Shown here one piece after another: positions 1 through 9,512 of a stretch of 47,514 nt of DNA. Within the stretch, counting starts at the first letter, position 1, and each line of letters begins with the position of its first letter. Position numbers and translations under genes: made by a program. Where the stretch lies: positions 1-47,514 of the forward strand of contig NZ_FNFU01000021.1 of NCBI RefSeq assembly GCF_900101115.1, given 5' to 3'. This DNA comes from Cryobacterium psychrotolerans. GTDB lineage: Bacteria > Actinomycetota > Actinomycetes > Actinomycetales > Microbacteriaceae. Below the pieces are notes generated by a model that saw nothing but the letters and a program-made list of their open reading frames with translations, did not search any database and was not told the DNA's origin.

Positions 1-807
1 GGCGCCGCTGATCCGCTCGTACACCGAGTTCGCGTCGGCCGCGGAGAGGTACGCGTTCAACCAGGCCATGCCGTCCCGGGCCGGCACGAGCTGCACCTGC
101 CGGTCGGTGATGCACTTCGCGTGCCGGGTGGTGATCGTGTCGGGGTGAGCCTTCTCCCTTGCTCTGCGGGCGGTGCCGTCGAACTTCGCGACGGTGAGTT
201 TCCGGGCATCGGGCAGCAGAGCCGATTCGAACCCGGCCCGGGCGTCTTCGGGCAGGGACCAGACGTGGTCCATGAGTGCTTTCGCGTGCCGGTAGCTGAT
301 CTCGCCCTGCTGCAGGGCCGTGCGGGTGGCCGCGAGGTCGTGCACGAGGGACTCGCTCTCGACCAGGAGCCGTTCCGCGCTGCCCTCGGGGACCCGCAGC
401 GCACAGGCCAGCTCGGCCACCAGCGACCGCCGGGCCATCTTCGCCGCGTCCGACCCGAAAGGCCCCGTGCTGAACGGGCCCGTGCCGAACGGACTCGCGG
501 CCGGTTTCGCCGCAGCCTGCGCCTCCCGCTCGCTCTGCACCCGCAGCTGGTCGATCGCGTCGGCCCGCATGGCCGACACGGCCGCGAGCATCCGATCGGT
601 CGCTGCGACGACATCCACCAGCTCGGCCAGCGTCCCGTCGCCGGGCCGGCCGGAGCTGTCCTCGGGCTTGCCGTGCTCGGGCTTTCCGTCCCCGAACGCA
701 TTGTCCGGGTAAGTCAGGTACTCAGTGATGAGGTCCATGAGAACAGTCAATACCCGACCACCGACATTCGAAGCGGCCTCGGATTCGTCCCGAGCCTGAC
801 GGTTCAC
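1..807 (-). CDS. DUF222 (13E12-repeat/HNH-type) protein, C-terminus beyond the window
   Basis: Read on the minus strand from GTG at 807 the frame stays open to base 1 (269 codons), so the C-terminal part, where an HNH nuclease domain usually lies in this family, is not visible. The visible part has the DUF222 features: an N-terminal helix of the type LAELVDVVAATDRMLAA, then ARRSLVAELACALRVPE, then LVHDLAATRTALQQGEISYRH. A GGAGAGGG Shine-Dalgarno sequence ends 3 nt before the GTG; an in-frame ATG at 738 is an alternative start. Residues around 80-95 hold a short repeat (PFGTGPFSTGPFG) coded by an imperfect 15-bp repeat. The gene at the other window end shares the RRSLVAELACALR block, so they are paralogues. 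These genes are often numerous in actinobacterial genomes, and their biological role is not settled. Confidence 0.85.
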   Translation of the reverse strand, partial: MNRQARDESEAASNVGGRVLTVLMDLITEYLTYPDNAFGDGKPEHGKPEDSSGRPGDGTLAELVDVVAATDRMLAAVSAMRADAIDQLRVQSEREAQAAAKPAASPFGTGPFSTGPFGSDAAKMARRSLVAELACALRVPEGSAERLLVESESLVHDLAATRTALQQGEISYRHAKALMDHVWSLPEDARAGFESALLPDARKLTVAKFDGTARRAREKAHPDTITTRHAKCITDRQVQLVPARDGMAWLNAYLSAADANSVYERISGA

Positions 808-844
808 TAGCCCTCTCCCAGACTTGCGGTTTACGCTGGCCGTT

Positions 845-1228
845 GTGTCCAGACAACCCCCCGGCGATGACGACCTCGCACGCAACGATGGTCTGCCACG
901 CGATATCGAGATCGGCATCAGCCCGAGGCAGCCGATCCGGCGCTTCCTGCGCCGCTCCCGGGAATGGGTCGAACGCTACCCCCGGCTGCGCTGGGCCTAT
1001 CGCCTCGGCATCGCGGTGCTCGGCACGCTCATCGTCATTGTCGGCCTGATCCTGGTGCCTCTGCCCGGTCCCGGCTGGCTGATCGTCTTCCTCGGGCTCG
1101 CAACGCTCGGCACAGAGTTTCCCGCGGCGGCCCGTTTCGGCGCCTACGTGAGGCGGATCCTCACCAGGCTCTGGCAGCGGTGGCGCGACCGGGGGACGCG
1201 AAGCGCGACCCAGACGCGCGGGGAGTGA
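845..1228 (+). CDS. PGPGW-motif small transmembrane protein (TIGR02611-like)
   Basis: A 127-residue protein. A hydrophilic N-terminus and an arginine-rich stretch (residues about 28-45) precede a hydrophobic segment, the signature PLPGPGWLIVFLGLATLG, and a second amphipathic or hydrophobic part with a basic C-terminus. The PGPGW motif defines a family of small actinobacterial membrane proteins of unknown function. The GTG at 845 was chosen over the upstream in-frame TTG at 824 because there is no Shine-Dalgarno sequence and a -10-like TACGCT (832-837) lies 7 nt before it, which suggests a leaderless message. It is divergent from the DUF222 gene. Confidence 0.75.
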   Translation: MSRQPPGDDDLARNDGLPRDIEIGISPRQPIRRFLRRSREWVERYPRLRWAYRLGIAVLGTLIVIVGLILVPLPGPGWLIVFLGLATLGTEFPAAARFGAYVRRILTRLWQRWRDRGTRSATQTRGE

Positions 1229-1270
1229 CACCGCGGAATAGTGCGCGGGCGCGCGCGGTTCACCAGATGG

Positions 1271-1282
1271 ATGCATATGCAT
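1271..1282. promoter_or_regulatory. perfect 12-bp palindrome before the LLM oxidoreductase
   Basis: ATGCATATGCAT is a perfect palindrome 31 nt upstream of the ATG at 1313. Its GCATAT/ATATGC half-sites recur before yceI (22833-22848), so both may bind the same, unidentified regulator. It may also simply be an NsiI/NdeI-type chance palindrome. Confidence 0.35.
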
Positions 1283-1312
1283 GCACCGCAACCTCGGAAG
1301 GGCGCCTGCCGC

Positions 1313-2380
1313 ATGACACACGAGCTTGAACTGGGTCTGGACACCTTCGGTGACGTCACCTGGGATGCCGACGGACGGCCGCTGCCCCAGTGGCAGGTGC
1401 TGCGCAACGTCGTCGCCGAGGCCGTGCTGGCCGACCAGGTCGGACTGGACTTCTTCGGGATCGGGGAGCACCACCGGGAGGACTTCTCCGTCTCGGCCCC
1501 GGAGGTCGTGCTCGCCGCGATCGCGGGACAGACCGAACGCATCCGCCTCGGTTCCGCTGTGACCGTGCTCAGCTCCGACGACCCCGTGCGGGTGTTCCAG
1601 CGGTTCGCCACCCTCGACGCGGTCTCGAACGGCCGCGCGGAGGTCATCCTCGGGCGGGGGTCGTTCACCGAGTCGTTCCCGCTCTTCGGCTACGAACTCG
1701 ACCAGTACGAACTGCTGTTCGAGGAAAAGCTCAACCTCTTCACCGAGCTCCTCACCGAGGAACCGGTGACCTGGCAGGGCGAGACCCGGGCCGGTCTCGA
1801 CCGGCAGCGGGTCTTCCCGCCGACCGAGTCGGGGGCGCTCCGCACCTGGATCGGCGTGGGCGGCAGCCCGCAGTCGGTCATCCGTGCCGCTCACTACGGC
1901 CTGCCCCTGATGCTGGCCATCATCGGCGGCGAGCCCCTGTCTTTCGCGCCTCTCGTGGACCTCTACCACCGGGCGCTGGCCAAATTCGACCGAACGACGC
2001 TGCCGATCGGCCAGCACTCGCCGGGCTACATCGCCGCGACGGATGCGCAGGCCCGAGACGAGATGTGGCCGCACTTCGCCGCCATGCAGGAGCGCATCGG
2101 CCGCGAACGCGGCTGGGGGCCCATGTCCCGCGACCGGTTCGAGCATGACGCCGGCCCCGACGGCGCACTCTTCGTCGGCTCTCCGCAGACCGTCGCCACC
2201 AAGATCGCGAAGGTCGCGGAGGGCCTCGGACTGTCCCGGTTCGACCTCAAGTACAGCCTGGGCACCCTGCCGCACGAGAAGCTGATGACCAGCATCGAGC
2301 TCTACGGCAGCGAGGTCGCGCCCCTGGTGCGCGCTCGCCTGGCTGCGAACGCGCCGACCCCCGGCGACCCGAGGCGGTAA
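1313..2380 (+). CDS. LLM-class flavin-dependent oxidoreductase (luciferase-like)
   Basis: A 355-residue protein of the bacterial luciferase-like superfamily, expected to use reduced FMN or F420 on an unknown substrate. Typical features are the N-terminal strand LELGLDTFGDVT, the FFGIGEHHREDF segment (residues about 45-56), the IRLGSAVTVLSSDDPVRVFQ block that follows strand 4, and GRAEVILGRGSFTESFPLFG. The ATG at 1313 fits the usual family N-terminus; in-frame starts at 1241, 1271 and 1277 would add a short basic extension with no family counterpart. A weak GGAAGG lies about 12 nt upstream. It stands alone between the PGPGW gene and glgX, with a palindrome at 1271-1282. The substrate cannot be told from sequence. 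Confidence 0.88.
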   Translation: MTHELELGLDTFGDVTWDADGRPLPQWQVLRNVVAEAVLADQVGLDFFGIGEHHREDFSVSAPEVVLAAIAGQTERIRLGSAVTVLSSDDPVRVFQRFATLDAVSNGRAEVILGRGSFTESFPLFGYELDQYELLFEEKLNLFTELLTEEPVTWQGETRAGLDRQRVFPPTESGALRTWIGVGGSPQSVIRAAHYGLPLMLAIIGGEPLSFAPLVDLYHRALAKFDRTTLPIGQHSPGYIAATDAQARDEMWPHFAAMQERIGRERGWGPMSRDRFEHDAGPDGALFVGSPQTVATKIAKVAEGLGLSRFDLKYSLGTLPHEKLMTSIELYGSEVAPLVRARLAANAPTPGDPRR

Positions 2381-2453
2381 CGTCGTTGGTGAGCCCGCCG
2401 GCGCAGCTGGTCTCTCACCCGACCACCCGATCTCCGATCCCTGGAGGAGTCCC

Positions 2454-4748
2454 TTGGAAACCTGGCCCGGAACCGCCTACCCCCTCGGCGCAACCTACGA
2501 CGGCAGCGGCACCAACTTCGCGTTGTACAGCGAAGCAGCCGAGCGCGTCGAGTTGTGCCTCTTCGACGACGACGGTGTCGAGACCCGTGTCGAGGTCATC
2601 GAGTCAAGTGCGTTCATCTGGCACTGCTACCTGCCGCACACGCAGCCGGGCCAGCGCTACGGCTACCGCGTGCACGGCGAGTACAACCCGGGCGAAGGCA
2701 AGCGCTCCAACCCCAACAAGCTCCTGCTCGACCCCTACGCCAAGGCGACCAGCGGCGCGATCGACTGGGATCCCGCGCTCTTCTCCTACAACTTCGGCGA
2801 CCCGGATTCCCGCAACGACCAGGACTCCGCCCCGCACATGATGATGGGCGTCGTGGTCAACCCCTACTTCGACTGGCAGGGCGAACAGCCCCTGCACACC
2901 CCCTACAGCGAGACCCTCATCTACGAGGCCCACGTAAAGGGCCTCACCCAGCTGCAGGATGCCGTGCCGGAGGACCAGCGCGGAACCTACGCCGGCGTCG
3001 CGCATCCGTCGGTCATCGACCACCTGCAGAAGCTCGGCGTCACGGCGATCGAGCTGATGCCGGTGCACCAGTTCGTCAACGACGGCACCCTCGTCGAACA
3101 GGGCCTGAACAACTACTGGGGCTACAACACGATCGGCTTCCTCTCGCCGCACAACGCCTACTCGGCCAGCGGCGACCGAGGCCAGCAGGTGCAGGAGTTC
3201 AAGGGAATGGTGCGTGCGCTGCACGCGGCCGGTATCGAGGTCATCCTCGACGTCGTCTACAACCACACCGCGGAGGGCAACCACCTCGGCCCGACGATCT
3301 CGTTCAAGGGCATCGACAACGAGGCGTATTACCGCCTGATGGACGGTGACTTGCGCCACTACATGGACTACACGGGCACCGGCAACACGCTGAACGTGCG
3401 GCACCCGCACTCGCTGCAGCTGATGATGGATTCGCTGCGCTACTGGGCGATCGAGATGCACGTCGACGGATTCCGGTTCGACCTGGCCTCCGCCCTGGCC
3501 CGGGACCTGTACGACGTCGACAAGCTCTCCACCTTCTTTGAAATGGTGCAGCAGGACCCGATCGTCTCCCAGGTGAAGCTCATCGCGGAGCCGTGGGACG
3601 TCGGCCCCGGCGGCTACCAGGTGGGCAACTTCCCGGCCCAGTGGACCGAGTGGAACGGCAAGTACCGCGACACCGTGCGCGACTTCTGGCGCGGCGAGCC
3701 GTCGACGCTGGGGGAGTTCGCCTCCCGGATCACCGGATCGGCCGATCTCTACGAGCACTCCGGCCGGCGCCCGGTGGCCTCGATCAACTTCGTCACCGCC
3801 CACGACGGGTTCACGATGAACGACCTCGTGTCGTACAACGAGAAGCACAACGACGCCAACGGCGAGAACAACCAGGACGGCGAATCGCACAACCGCTCCT
3901 GGAACTCCGGTGTCGAGGGGCCGACGGATGACCCGGAGATCCGCGCCCTGCGCGCCCGCCAGCACCGTAACTTCCTCGCGACGATGCTGCTGTCGCAGGG
4001 CGTGCCGATGATCCTGCACGGCGACGAGCTGGGTCGCACCCAGCAGGGCAACAACAACACCTACGCGCAGGACAACGAGCTGAGCTGGATCCACTGGGAC
4101 GAGGCGGACCAGCCGCTGGTAGAGTTCACCGCGGCCGTGTCGAGGCTGCGGAAGGAGCATCCGACGTTCCGGCGCAGCCGGTTCTTCGACGGCCACCCCG
4201 GGAAACGGGTCGACGGAGCCCCACTGGCCGACATCGTCTGGTTGAACAGCGACGGCGCGGAGATGCAGCAGCAGGACTGGGACGAGAACCGTGCCCGCAC
4301 GGTCGGGATGTTCCTCAATGGCGACGGCATCCGGGAACGCGACGTGCGCGGCGAGCCGGTGATCGACGTGAACTTCCTGCTGCTCTTCAACGCGGATCCG
4401 GAAGACGTGCACTTCACCCTGCCCAGCGCGGAGTACGCCAGGGCCTGGGAGATCGTGGTCGACACGGCGGGCGCCGGAGCCGACTCCTTGCCCCGGCCGG
4501 CCGGGGAGACCCTGACGCTGCCGTCACGATCGCTGCACGTGCTGCGCGCGTACCAGCCGCCGGAAGTCGCTCCGGACCACTCGGTCGCCGCCTCCCTGGC
4601 GGCGCAGTCGGCGTCGCCGTCGCTGCCGTCGTTCAGCGCGGGGGCGGCGTTCACGCCGCCCGGCGAACCGTCGCCAGAGGCGGCCCCGCAGGCCAGGAAA
4701 CCCGCGTCGGGGAGGCGCAAGGCCGCCACGCCCAGGGAATCGGAGTGA
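2454..4748 (+). CDS. glgX: glycogen debranching enzyme GlgX
   Basis: A 764-residue isoamylase-type GH13 enzyme that cleaves alpha-1,6 branches of glycogen or limit dextrin. After the N-terminal CBM48 domain (residues about 5-100) the four GH13 motifs are intact: DVVYNHT with D266, DGFRFDLA with nucleophile D343, IAEPWD with acid/base E379, and TAHDGF with D451. The start is a TTG with a strong GGAGGAG 4 nt upstream. The last 60 or so residues, after [11 protein letters not shown], are Ala/Pro/Ser-rich and look disordered, longer than in typical GlgX. The stop overlaps the treY start (GTGA), so glgX, treY and treZ form one operon: debranched glucan is fed to TreY and TreZ. Confidence 0.95.
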   Translation: METWPGTAYPLGATYDGSGTNFALYSEAAERVELCLFDDDGVETRVEVIESSAFIWHCYLPHTQPGQRYGYRVHGEYNPGEGKRSNPNKLLLDPYAKATSGAIDWDPALFSYNFGDPDSRNDQDSAPHMMMGVVVNPYFDWQGEQPLHTPYSETLIYEAHVKGLTQLQDAVPEDQRGTYAGVAHPSVIDHLQKLGVTAIELMPVHQFVNDGTLVEQGLNNYWGYNTIGFLSPHNAYSASGDRGQQVQEFKGMVRALHAAGIEVILDVVYNHTAEGNHLGPTISFKGIDNEAYYRLMDGDLRHYMDYTGTGNTLNVRHPHSLQLMMDSLRYWAIEMHVDGFRFDLASALARDLYDVDKLSTFFEMVQQDPIVSQVKLIAEPWDVGPGGYQVGNFPAQWTEWNGKYRDTVRDFWRGEPSTLGEFASRITGSADLYEHSGRRPVASINFVTAHDGFTMNDLVSYNEKHNDANGENNQDGESHNRSWNSGVEGPTDDPEIRALRARQHRNFLATMLLSQGVPMILHGDELGRTQQGNNNTYAQDNELSWIHWDEADQPLVEFTAAVSRLRKEHPTFRRSRFFDGHPGKRVDGAPLADIVWLNSDGAEMQQQDWDENRARTVGMFLNGDGIRERDVRGEPVIDVNFLLLFNADPEDVHFTLPSAEYARAWEIVVDTAGAGADSLPRPAGETLTLPSRSLHVLRAYQPPEVAPDHSVAASLAAQSASPSLPSFSAGAAFTPPGEPSPEAAPQARKPASGRRKAATPRESE

Positions 4749-7075
4749 AGGCTCCGGTCACCACCTACCGGCTCCAGGTCACGGCCGGCTTCGACCTCGA
4801 TGCGGCCACCGGCGTGCTCGACTACCTCGGCGACCTCGGCGCCGACTGGCTCTACCTGTCACCGCTGCTCAAAGCGGAGGACGGCTCCGACCACGGCTAC
4901 GACGTCGTCGACCACTCCCAGGTCGATCCGGCACGCGGCGGCGCCGCAGCACTCGCCCGGCTCGCCGCGGCCGGGGCGGCGGCCGGGCACGGCATCCTCG
5001 TCGACATCGTCCCGAACCACATGGGCGTGCAGACACCCGCGCTGAACGCCTGGTGGTGGGACCTGCTGCAGCACGGCCAGGCCTCGCGCTACGCCGAGGC
5101 CTTCGACGTCGACTGGTCCTTCGGGGCCGGCAGGATCCGGCTGCCCGTGCTCGGCGACGACGAGGACGTCAGCCGACTGACGGTCGTCGACGGTGAACTG
5201 CGCTACTACGACCACCGGTTCCCGCTGGCTCCCGGCACGGCCGATGACGGGGCGGATGCCCAGGCCGTGCACGCCCGGCAGCACTACGAGCTCGTGGGCT
5301 GGCGCCGGGCCGACGCCGAACTCAACTACCGGCGCTTCTTCGGGGTGAACAGCCTCGCCGGCATCCGGGTCGAGGTGCCCTGGGTGTTCGCGGAATCGCA
5401 CGCGGAGATCATCCGCTGGCTCCGGGAAGGCCTCGTGCACGGCCTCCGGGTCGACCACCCCGACGGCCTCGCCGATCCGGGCGGGTACCTCGACCAGCTC
5501 GCCGAAGCCACAGACGGCGCCTACGTGCTGGTCGAGAAGATCCTCGAGGGGCGCGAACAACTTCCGACGAGTTGGCCGACCGCCGGAACCACGGGCTACG
5601 ACGCCCTCGCCGACTTCGACCGCGTGCTCGTCGACCCGGCCGGCCAGGCACCGCTCGACGCCCTGGAGACACGCCTCCGGCAGCACGCCGGCCGGCCGGA
5701 ACTGTCCTGGCCGGAGCTGGTCTACCGGCGCAAGCGCGCCATCGCCGACGGGATCCTCCGCTCGGAGGTGCTGCGCCTGGCCCGGCTCCTGCCCGCCGAG
5801 GCCGGCACCGACGACGCGATCGCCGAGCTGCTGGCCTGGTTCCCGGTGTACCGGTCGTACCTCCCGGTCGGCGCCGCCGACCTTCGGACGGCCGCCCGGC
5901 TCGCGGGCGTTCGCCGTCCCGGGCTGGCCCCGCTGATCGACCGGCTGCTGCCCCTGCTGGCCGACCCGGCGCATCCGGCCGCCGTGCGGTTCCAGCAGAC
6001 CTCCGGCATGGTGATGGCCAAGGGCGTCGAGGACACCGCGTACTACCGCTACAGCCGCCTGACCTCGCTCAACGAGGTGGGCGCCGACCCGGAGGAGTTC
6101 GCCGTCGCCGTGCCCACATTCCACGAGCGCCAGCAGGCGCGGCAGGCGGCATTCCCCACCTCGATGACGACCCTGTCGACCCACGACACGAAACGCGGCG
6201 AGGACGTGCGCGCCCGCATTTCCGTGCTCGCCGAGGTCCCCGCCGAGTGGGAAGCGACCCTGGCCGAGCTGCGGGCGGCTGCCCCGCTCGGCGACGCGCC
6301 GTTCGAGAACCTGCTCTGGCAGGCGATCGTCGGTTCGTGGCCGGCCTCGAAGGACAGGCTCGCCGCCTACGCGCTCAAGGCGGCCAGGGAGGCCAGGACC
6401 TCGACCACCTGGACCGAACCGAACGCCGAATTCGAGGCCGCCATGCAGGCCCTCGTCACCGCCGCCGTCGACGACCCGGCGGTTCGCGGGCTGGTTCAGG
6501 AGTTCGTCGACCGCGTGCGACAGGCAGGCTGGAGCAACTCGCTCGCGGCCAAGCTGCTGCAGCTGACCGCGCCGGGCGTTCCCGACGTCTACCAGGGCAG
6601 CGAACTGTGGGAGACGTCGCTCGTCGACCCCGACAACCGCCGACCGGTCGACTACGGGCTGCGGCGCGAGCTGCTCGCCCGGATCGACGGCGGCTGGCTG
6701 CCGCCGGTCGACGAATCCGGCGCCGCCAAGCTGCTGGTCACGGCACGGGCCCTGCGCCTCCGGCGAGACGAGGCCGAGCGCTTCGTGCGTTACGCCCCCG
6801 TCGACGTGCTCGGCGCAGCTGCAGATCACGTGGTCGCGTTCGACCGCGGCGGGGCGATCACCGTGGCGACCCGCCTGCCGATCGGCCTGGCGGCATCCGG
6901 CGGCTGGCGCGACACGGCCGTCGTGCTCGCGGGCCGTCGGGTCGTCGACGTGCTCACGGGCGAACGGTTCGACGGCGGGCTGCTGCGCGTCGCCGACCTG
7001 CTCGGCCGTTACCCGGTGGCGCTGCTCGTGCCCGCGCCGCACCATGACGAGGGGAATTCCACTCATGATCGCTAA
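4745..7075 (+). CDS. treY: malto-oligosyltrehalose synthase TreY
   Basis: A 776-residue GH13 enzyme that converts the reducing-end alpha-1,4 bond of maltodextrins to the alpha,alpha-1,1 bond, making maltooligosyltrehalose. The N-terminal TYRLQ motif and [17 protein letters not shown] are typical of TreY. Catalytic motifs: [19 protein letters not shown] with nucleophile D237, LVEKILEG with acid/base E264, and [10 protein letters not shown] with D481. Near the C-terminus is the [11 protein letters not shown] block. It starts with a GTG overlapping the glgX stop by 4 nt and overlaps treZ by 11 nt, so translation is probably coupled across the operon. Length and motifs are complete. Confidence 0.95.
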   Translation: MKAPVTTYRLQVTAGFDLDAATGVLDYLGDLGADWLYLSPLLKAEDGSDHGYDVVDHSQVDPARGGAAALARLAAAGAAAGHGILVDIVPNHMGVQTPALNAWWWDLLQHGQASRYAEAFDVDWSFGAGRIRLPVLGDDEDVSRLTVVDGELRYYDHRFPLAPGTADDGADAQAVHARQHYELVGWRRADAELNYRRFFGVNSLAGIRVEVPWVFAESHAEIIRWLREGLVHGLRVDHPDGLADPGGYLDQLAEATDGAYVLVEKILEGREQLPTSWPTAGTTGYDALADFDRVLVDPAGQAPLDALETRLRQHAGRPELSWPELVYRRKRAIADGILRSEVLRLARLLPAEAGTDDAIAELLAWFPVYRSYLPVGAADLRTAARLAGVRRPGLAPLIDRLLPLLADPAHPAAVRFQQTSGMVMAKGVEDTAYYRYSRLTSLNEVGADPEEFAVAVPTFHERQQARQAAFPTSMTTLSTHDTKRGEDVRARISVLAEVPAEWEATLAELRAAAPLGDAPFENLLWQAIVGSWPASKDRLAAYALKAAREARTSTTWTEPNAEFEAAMQALVTAAVDDPAVRGLVQEFVDRVRQAGWSNSLAAKLLQLTAPGVPDVYQGSELWETSLVDPDNRRPVDYGLRRELLARIDGGWLPPVDESGAAKLLVTARALRLRRDEAERFVRYAPVDVLGAAADHVVAFDRGGAITVATRLPIGLAASGGWRDTAVVLAGRRVVDVLTGERFDGGLLRVADLLGRYPVALLVPAPHHDEGNSTHDR

Positions 7076-8981
7076 GCCGCAGAACGTGACCTTCGAGGTC
7101 TGGGCGCCCGCCGCCACAACCGTCGACCTCGCCTTCCCCCTCCCCATCCCCTTCCCCGACCCCATCCCCGACCCCATCCCCGATTCCCGCGAAACCGCGG
7201 TTGTGCGCGCTAAAACGCCCCCAGAACGCGCACAACTGCAGTTTCGCGGGATGGAACGGGGGGAAGGGGGATGGTGGCGAGGGACGGTTGAGGGCGGCGA
7301 CGGGACAGACGGGACAGACGGGACAGACGGGACAGACGGGACAGACGGGGCGGGCGTCGGGATGGACTACGGGTTCCGGGTGGACGGGGAGGGGCCGTAT
7401 CCGGACCCGCGTTCCCGACGGCAGCCGCACGGCGTGCATGAGCTGTCCCGCACCTTCGACGCCGGGACCCATTCCTGGCAGGACGCGGCCTGGACCGGCC
7501 GCCAACTGGCCGGCAGCACGATCTACGAACTGCACCTCGGCACGTTCACTCCCGAGGGGACGCTGGATGCCGCGGCCGCCCGGCTCGACCACCTGAAGTC
7601 GATCGGCGTCGACTTCGTCGAGCTGCTCCCCGTCAACGCCTTCAACGGCACGCACAACTGGGGCTACGACGGTGTGCTCTGGTACGCCGTGCACGAAGGC
7701 TACGGCGGGCCCGCGGCCTACCAGCGCTTCGTCGACGCCTGCCACGCCGCCGGCATCGGCGTCATCCAGGACGTCGTCTACAACCACCTCGGGCCGAGCG
7801 GCAACTACCTGCCCGTCTTCGGGCCGTATCTCGGCGAGGCCGGCGGCACCACCTGGGGATCGTCGGTCAACCTCGACGGACCCGACTCCGACCCGGTGCG
7901 CGCCTACATCATCGAAAATGCACTCATGTGGATGCGCGACTACCACGTCGACGGCCTCCGGCTCGATGCCGTGCACGCCCTCCACGACGAACGCGCGACC
8001 CACCTGCTCGAGGAGCTGGCCGCCGAGGTCGCCGCCCTCAGCGCCTCGGCGGGGCGTCCGCTCACCCTGATCGCGGAATCCGACCTCAACGACCCACAGC
8101 TGATCACGCCGCGGGAGGCGGGCGGCTACGGCCTCGACGCCCAGTGGAGCGACGATTTCCACCACGCCGTGCACGTCGCGCTCACCGGCGAGACGGTCGG
8201 CTACTACGCCGATTTCGAACCGCTCGGGGCCCTGGCGAAGGTACTCACCCGCGGCTTCTTCCACGACGGCACGTACTCCAGCTTCCGCGGCCGCGTGCAC
8301 GGCCGCCGCATCGACACCGAGCGGATGCCCGCCTGGCGTCTCGTCGTCGGCTCGCAGAACCACGACCAGATCGGCAACCGCGCAACCGGAGACCGGCTGA
8401 CCGCCCGGCTCGACGCCGGCCAGCTGGCGATCGCCGCGGCGCTGACCCTGCTCGGACCGTTCACCCCGATGCTGTTCATGGGCGAGGAATGGGGGGCCCG
8501 GACGCCCTGGCAGTTCTTCACCTCGCACCCCGAACCCGAGCTGGGCGAGGCCACCGCGAAGGGCCGCATCGGTGAGTTCGCCCGGATGGGCTGGGACCCG
8601 AACGTCGTGCCCGACCCGCAGGATCCCGCCACCTTCGAACGCTCCAGACTCGACTGGGACGAGCTCGCCGAGCCGGGCCACCAGCGCGTGCTGGCGTTCT
8701 ACCGGGCCCTCGGTGCGCTTCGGCGCGGGCATCCGGACTTCACCGACCCCAGGTTCGACCGGGTACAGGTACGGTTCGACGAGGCCGAGCACTGGCTGCG
8801 CCTCCGCCGCGGCGAGACCGAGGTTCTGATCAACTTCGGCGTGGAACCGCGCGCCGTGCCCTCGGGGGCCGGCGCGGTGCTGTTGTCCTTCGCTGCGTCC
8901 GGGGATGCCGTGCGCGGCCGCGAGCCGGGCTCCCTGTTGCTCGCGCCGCACGCCGTCGTCGTGCTCGATGCCGCGCGCTAG
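7065..8981 (+). CDS. treZ: malto-oligosyltrehalose trehalohydrolase TreZ with an in-frame repeat insertion
   Basis: A 638-residue GH13 enzyme that releases trehalose from maltooligosyltrehalose, the last step of the TreY/TreZ route. Catalytic residues are present: [21 protein letters not shown] with D301, IAESDLND with E338 and QNHDQIGNR with D434. The ATG at 7065 has GAGGGGAA about 8 nt upstream; an ATG at 7044 is possible. The N-terminal E-set/CBM48-like domain is odd: after VDLAF (residue 24), where GWWRG would normally follow soon, about 42 residues intervene (Pro/Ile/Asp repeats, then a peptide coded by a palindromic element at 7186-7250) before W70. A (Gly-Thr-Asp)5 tract fills residues 80-94. 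The frame is kept throughout, so the enzyme is probably made; its activity is untested. Confidence 0.92.
   Translation: MIAKPQNVTFEVWAPAATTVDLAFPLPIPFPDPIPDPIPDSRETAVVRAKTPPERAQLQFRGMERGEGGWWRGTVEGGDGTDGTDGTDGTDGTDGAGVGMDYGFRVDGEGPYPDPRSRRQPHGVHELSRTFDAGTHSWQDAAWTGRQLAGSTIYELHLGTFTPEGTLDAAAARLDHLKSIGVDFVELLPVNAFNGTHNWGYDGVLWYAVHEGYGGPAAYQRFVDACHAAGIGVIQDVVYNHLGPSGNYLPVFGPYLGEAGGTTWGSSVNLDGPDSDPVRAYIIENALMWMRDYHVDGLRLDAVHALHDERATHLLEELAAEVAALSASAGRPLTLIAESDLNDPQLITPREAGGYGLDAQWSDDFHHAVHVALTGETVGYYADFEPLGALAKVLTRGFFHDGTYSSFRGRVHGRRIDTERMPAWRLVVGSQNHDQIGNRATGDRLTARLDAGQLAIAAALTLLGPFTPMLFMGEEWGARTPWQFFTSHPEPELGEATAKGRIGEFARMGWDPNVVPDPQDPATFERSRLDWDELAEPGHQRVLAFYRALGALRRGHPDFTDPRFDRVQVRFDEAEHWLRLRRGETEVLINFGVEPRAVPSGAGAVLLSFAASGDAVRGREPGSLLLAPHAVVVLDAAR
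7135..7182 (+). repeat. polypyrimidine tandem repeat within treZ
   Basis: An almost pure C/T stretch on the coding strand with imperfect 12-bp units of the type CCCCATCCCCGA (best copies 7159-7182). It encodes a Pro-Ile/Phe-Pro-Asp repeat. It directly abuts the palindrome at 7186. Confidence 0.8.
7186..7250. repeat. family A palindromic element, copy 1 (inside treZ)
   Basis: Inverted repeat whose arms start CCCGCGAAAC and contain GTTGTGCGCG, with a 13-nt or so loop. The two arms differ mainly at CCGCGG versus CTGCAG, so compensating pairs are only partly kept. The same core (GCGAAA..GCAGTTGTGCGCG) forms copies 2 (26172-26234) and 3 (35431-35491). Here it lies inside the treZ reading frame and encodes part of residues 41-62. 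Confidence 0.85.
7302..7346 (+). repeat. five exact 9-bp tandem repeats in treZ
   Basis: Five identical copies of GGGACAGAC, each encoding Gly-Thr-Asp. The perfect identity suggests recent expansion by slippage. It lies 51 nt downstream of the palindromic element in the same N-terminal domain. Confidence 0.95.
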
Positions 8982-8993
8982 CGTAGGACCACC

Positions 8994-9512
8994 ATGGGCA
9001 TCTTTCTCGCACCGACAACGAGCGCCGCGCTCGTACGCCTCGCCGAACTCGACGGCGACACCGGTTCCGCGCCGCTCGAGCGGCTGCGCGCCATCCGCGC
9101 GCTGCTCGTCGCCCTCGACACCGACCCTGCCAGCCTGGCCGGCGTGCGCGCGGCCCGCGAGCAGGGCGCAAGCTGGGAGCAGGTCGCCGATGCCGCCGGG
9201 TTGAAGCCCGCCGCCGCCAAGTGGCGCTGGCAGGGCAGCGACGAGGAAATCGCGGCCAGGCAGGATGCCGGACGGAAGCGCGCGGCGCGCCCGAGCAGCG
9301 TGCCGACAGACCTCCCCGGGCTCTCCGTCGCCGAGGCGGCGGCGCAACTCGGGATCACCCCGCAGGCGGTGTACCTTCAGGTGAGCCGCGGCAGGCTCGC
9401 CAGCCGAACGGTCGAATTACCCGACGGGCGAAGCTATAAACGCGTGTTCCCCGGCGAGCCGCCCCAGGCAACGCCGCACAACCATCAGGACGACGGAGTG
9501 AGACATGACTAA
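8994..9512 (+). CDS. double helix-turn-helix protein, function unknown
   Basis: A 172-residue protein with two HTH-like segments. The first is around residues 46-70 (GASWEQVADAAGLKPAAAKW), resembling the degenerate HTH of proteins that decide whether a row of codons pairs to DNA as in sigma-like folds; the second is near residues 108-140 (LSVAEAAAQLGITPQAVYLQV), followed by a basic wing, like an excisionase or MerR-type winged helix. A DNA-binding role is likely, but no target is known. The ATG at 8994 is 12 nt after the treZ stop, and the last 8 nt overlap the next gene, so the two are translated as a pair. Confidence 0.7.
   Translation: MGIFLAPTTSAALVRLAELDGDTGSAPLERLRAIRALLVALDTDPASLAGVRAAREQGASWEQVADAAGLKPAAAKWRWQGSDEEIAARQDAGRKRAARPSSVPTDLPGLSVAEAAAQLGITPQAVYLQVSRGRLASRTVELPDGRSYKRVFPGEPPQATPHNHQDDGVRHD

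Noticed and set aside
2604..4412. 602-codon minus-strand frame opposite glgX
   Set aside because: Antisense shadow of a gene with a complete set of GH13 motifs.
4859..7177. 772-codon open frame on the minus strand opposite treY
   Set aside because: It mirrors treY codons; its protein is Gly/Arg/Val/His-rich without domain motifs. Long antisense frames are normal in GC-rich coding DNA.
7302..7346. Possible CRISPR-like array in treZ
   Set aside because: Units are 9 bp, adjacent and without spacers; they are simple tandem repeats coding for Gly-Thr-Asp.
6954..9347. 797-codon minus-strand frame across treZ
   Set aside because: Antisense shadow of treZ; it crosses the end of treY and the HTH gene and has no recognisable domain.
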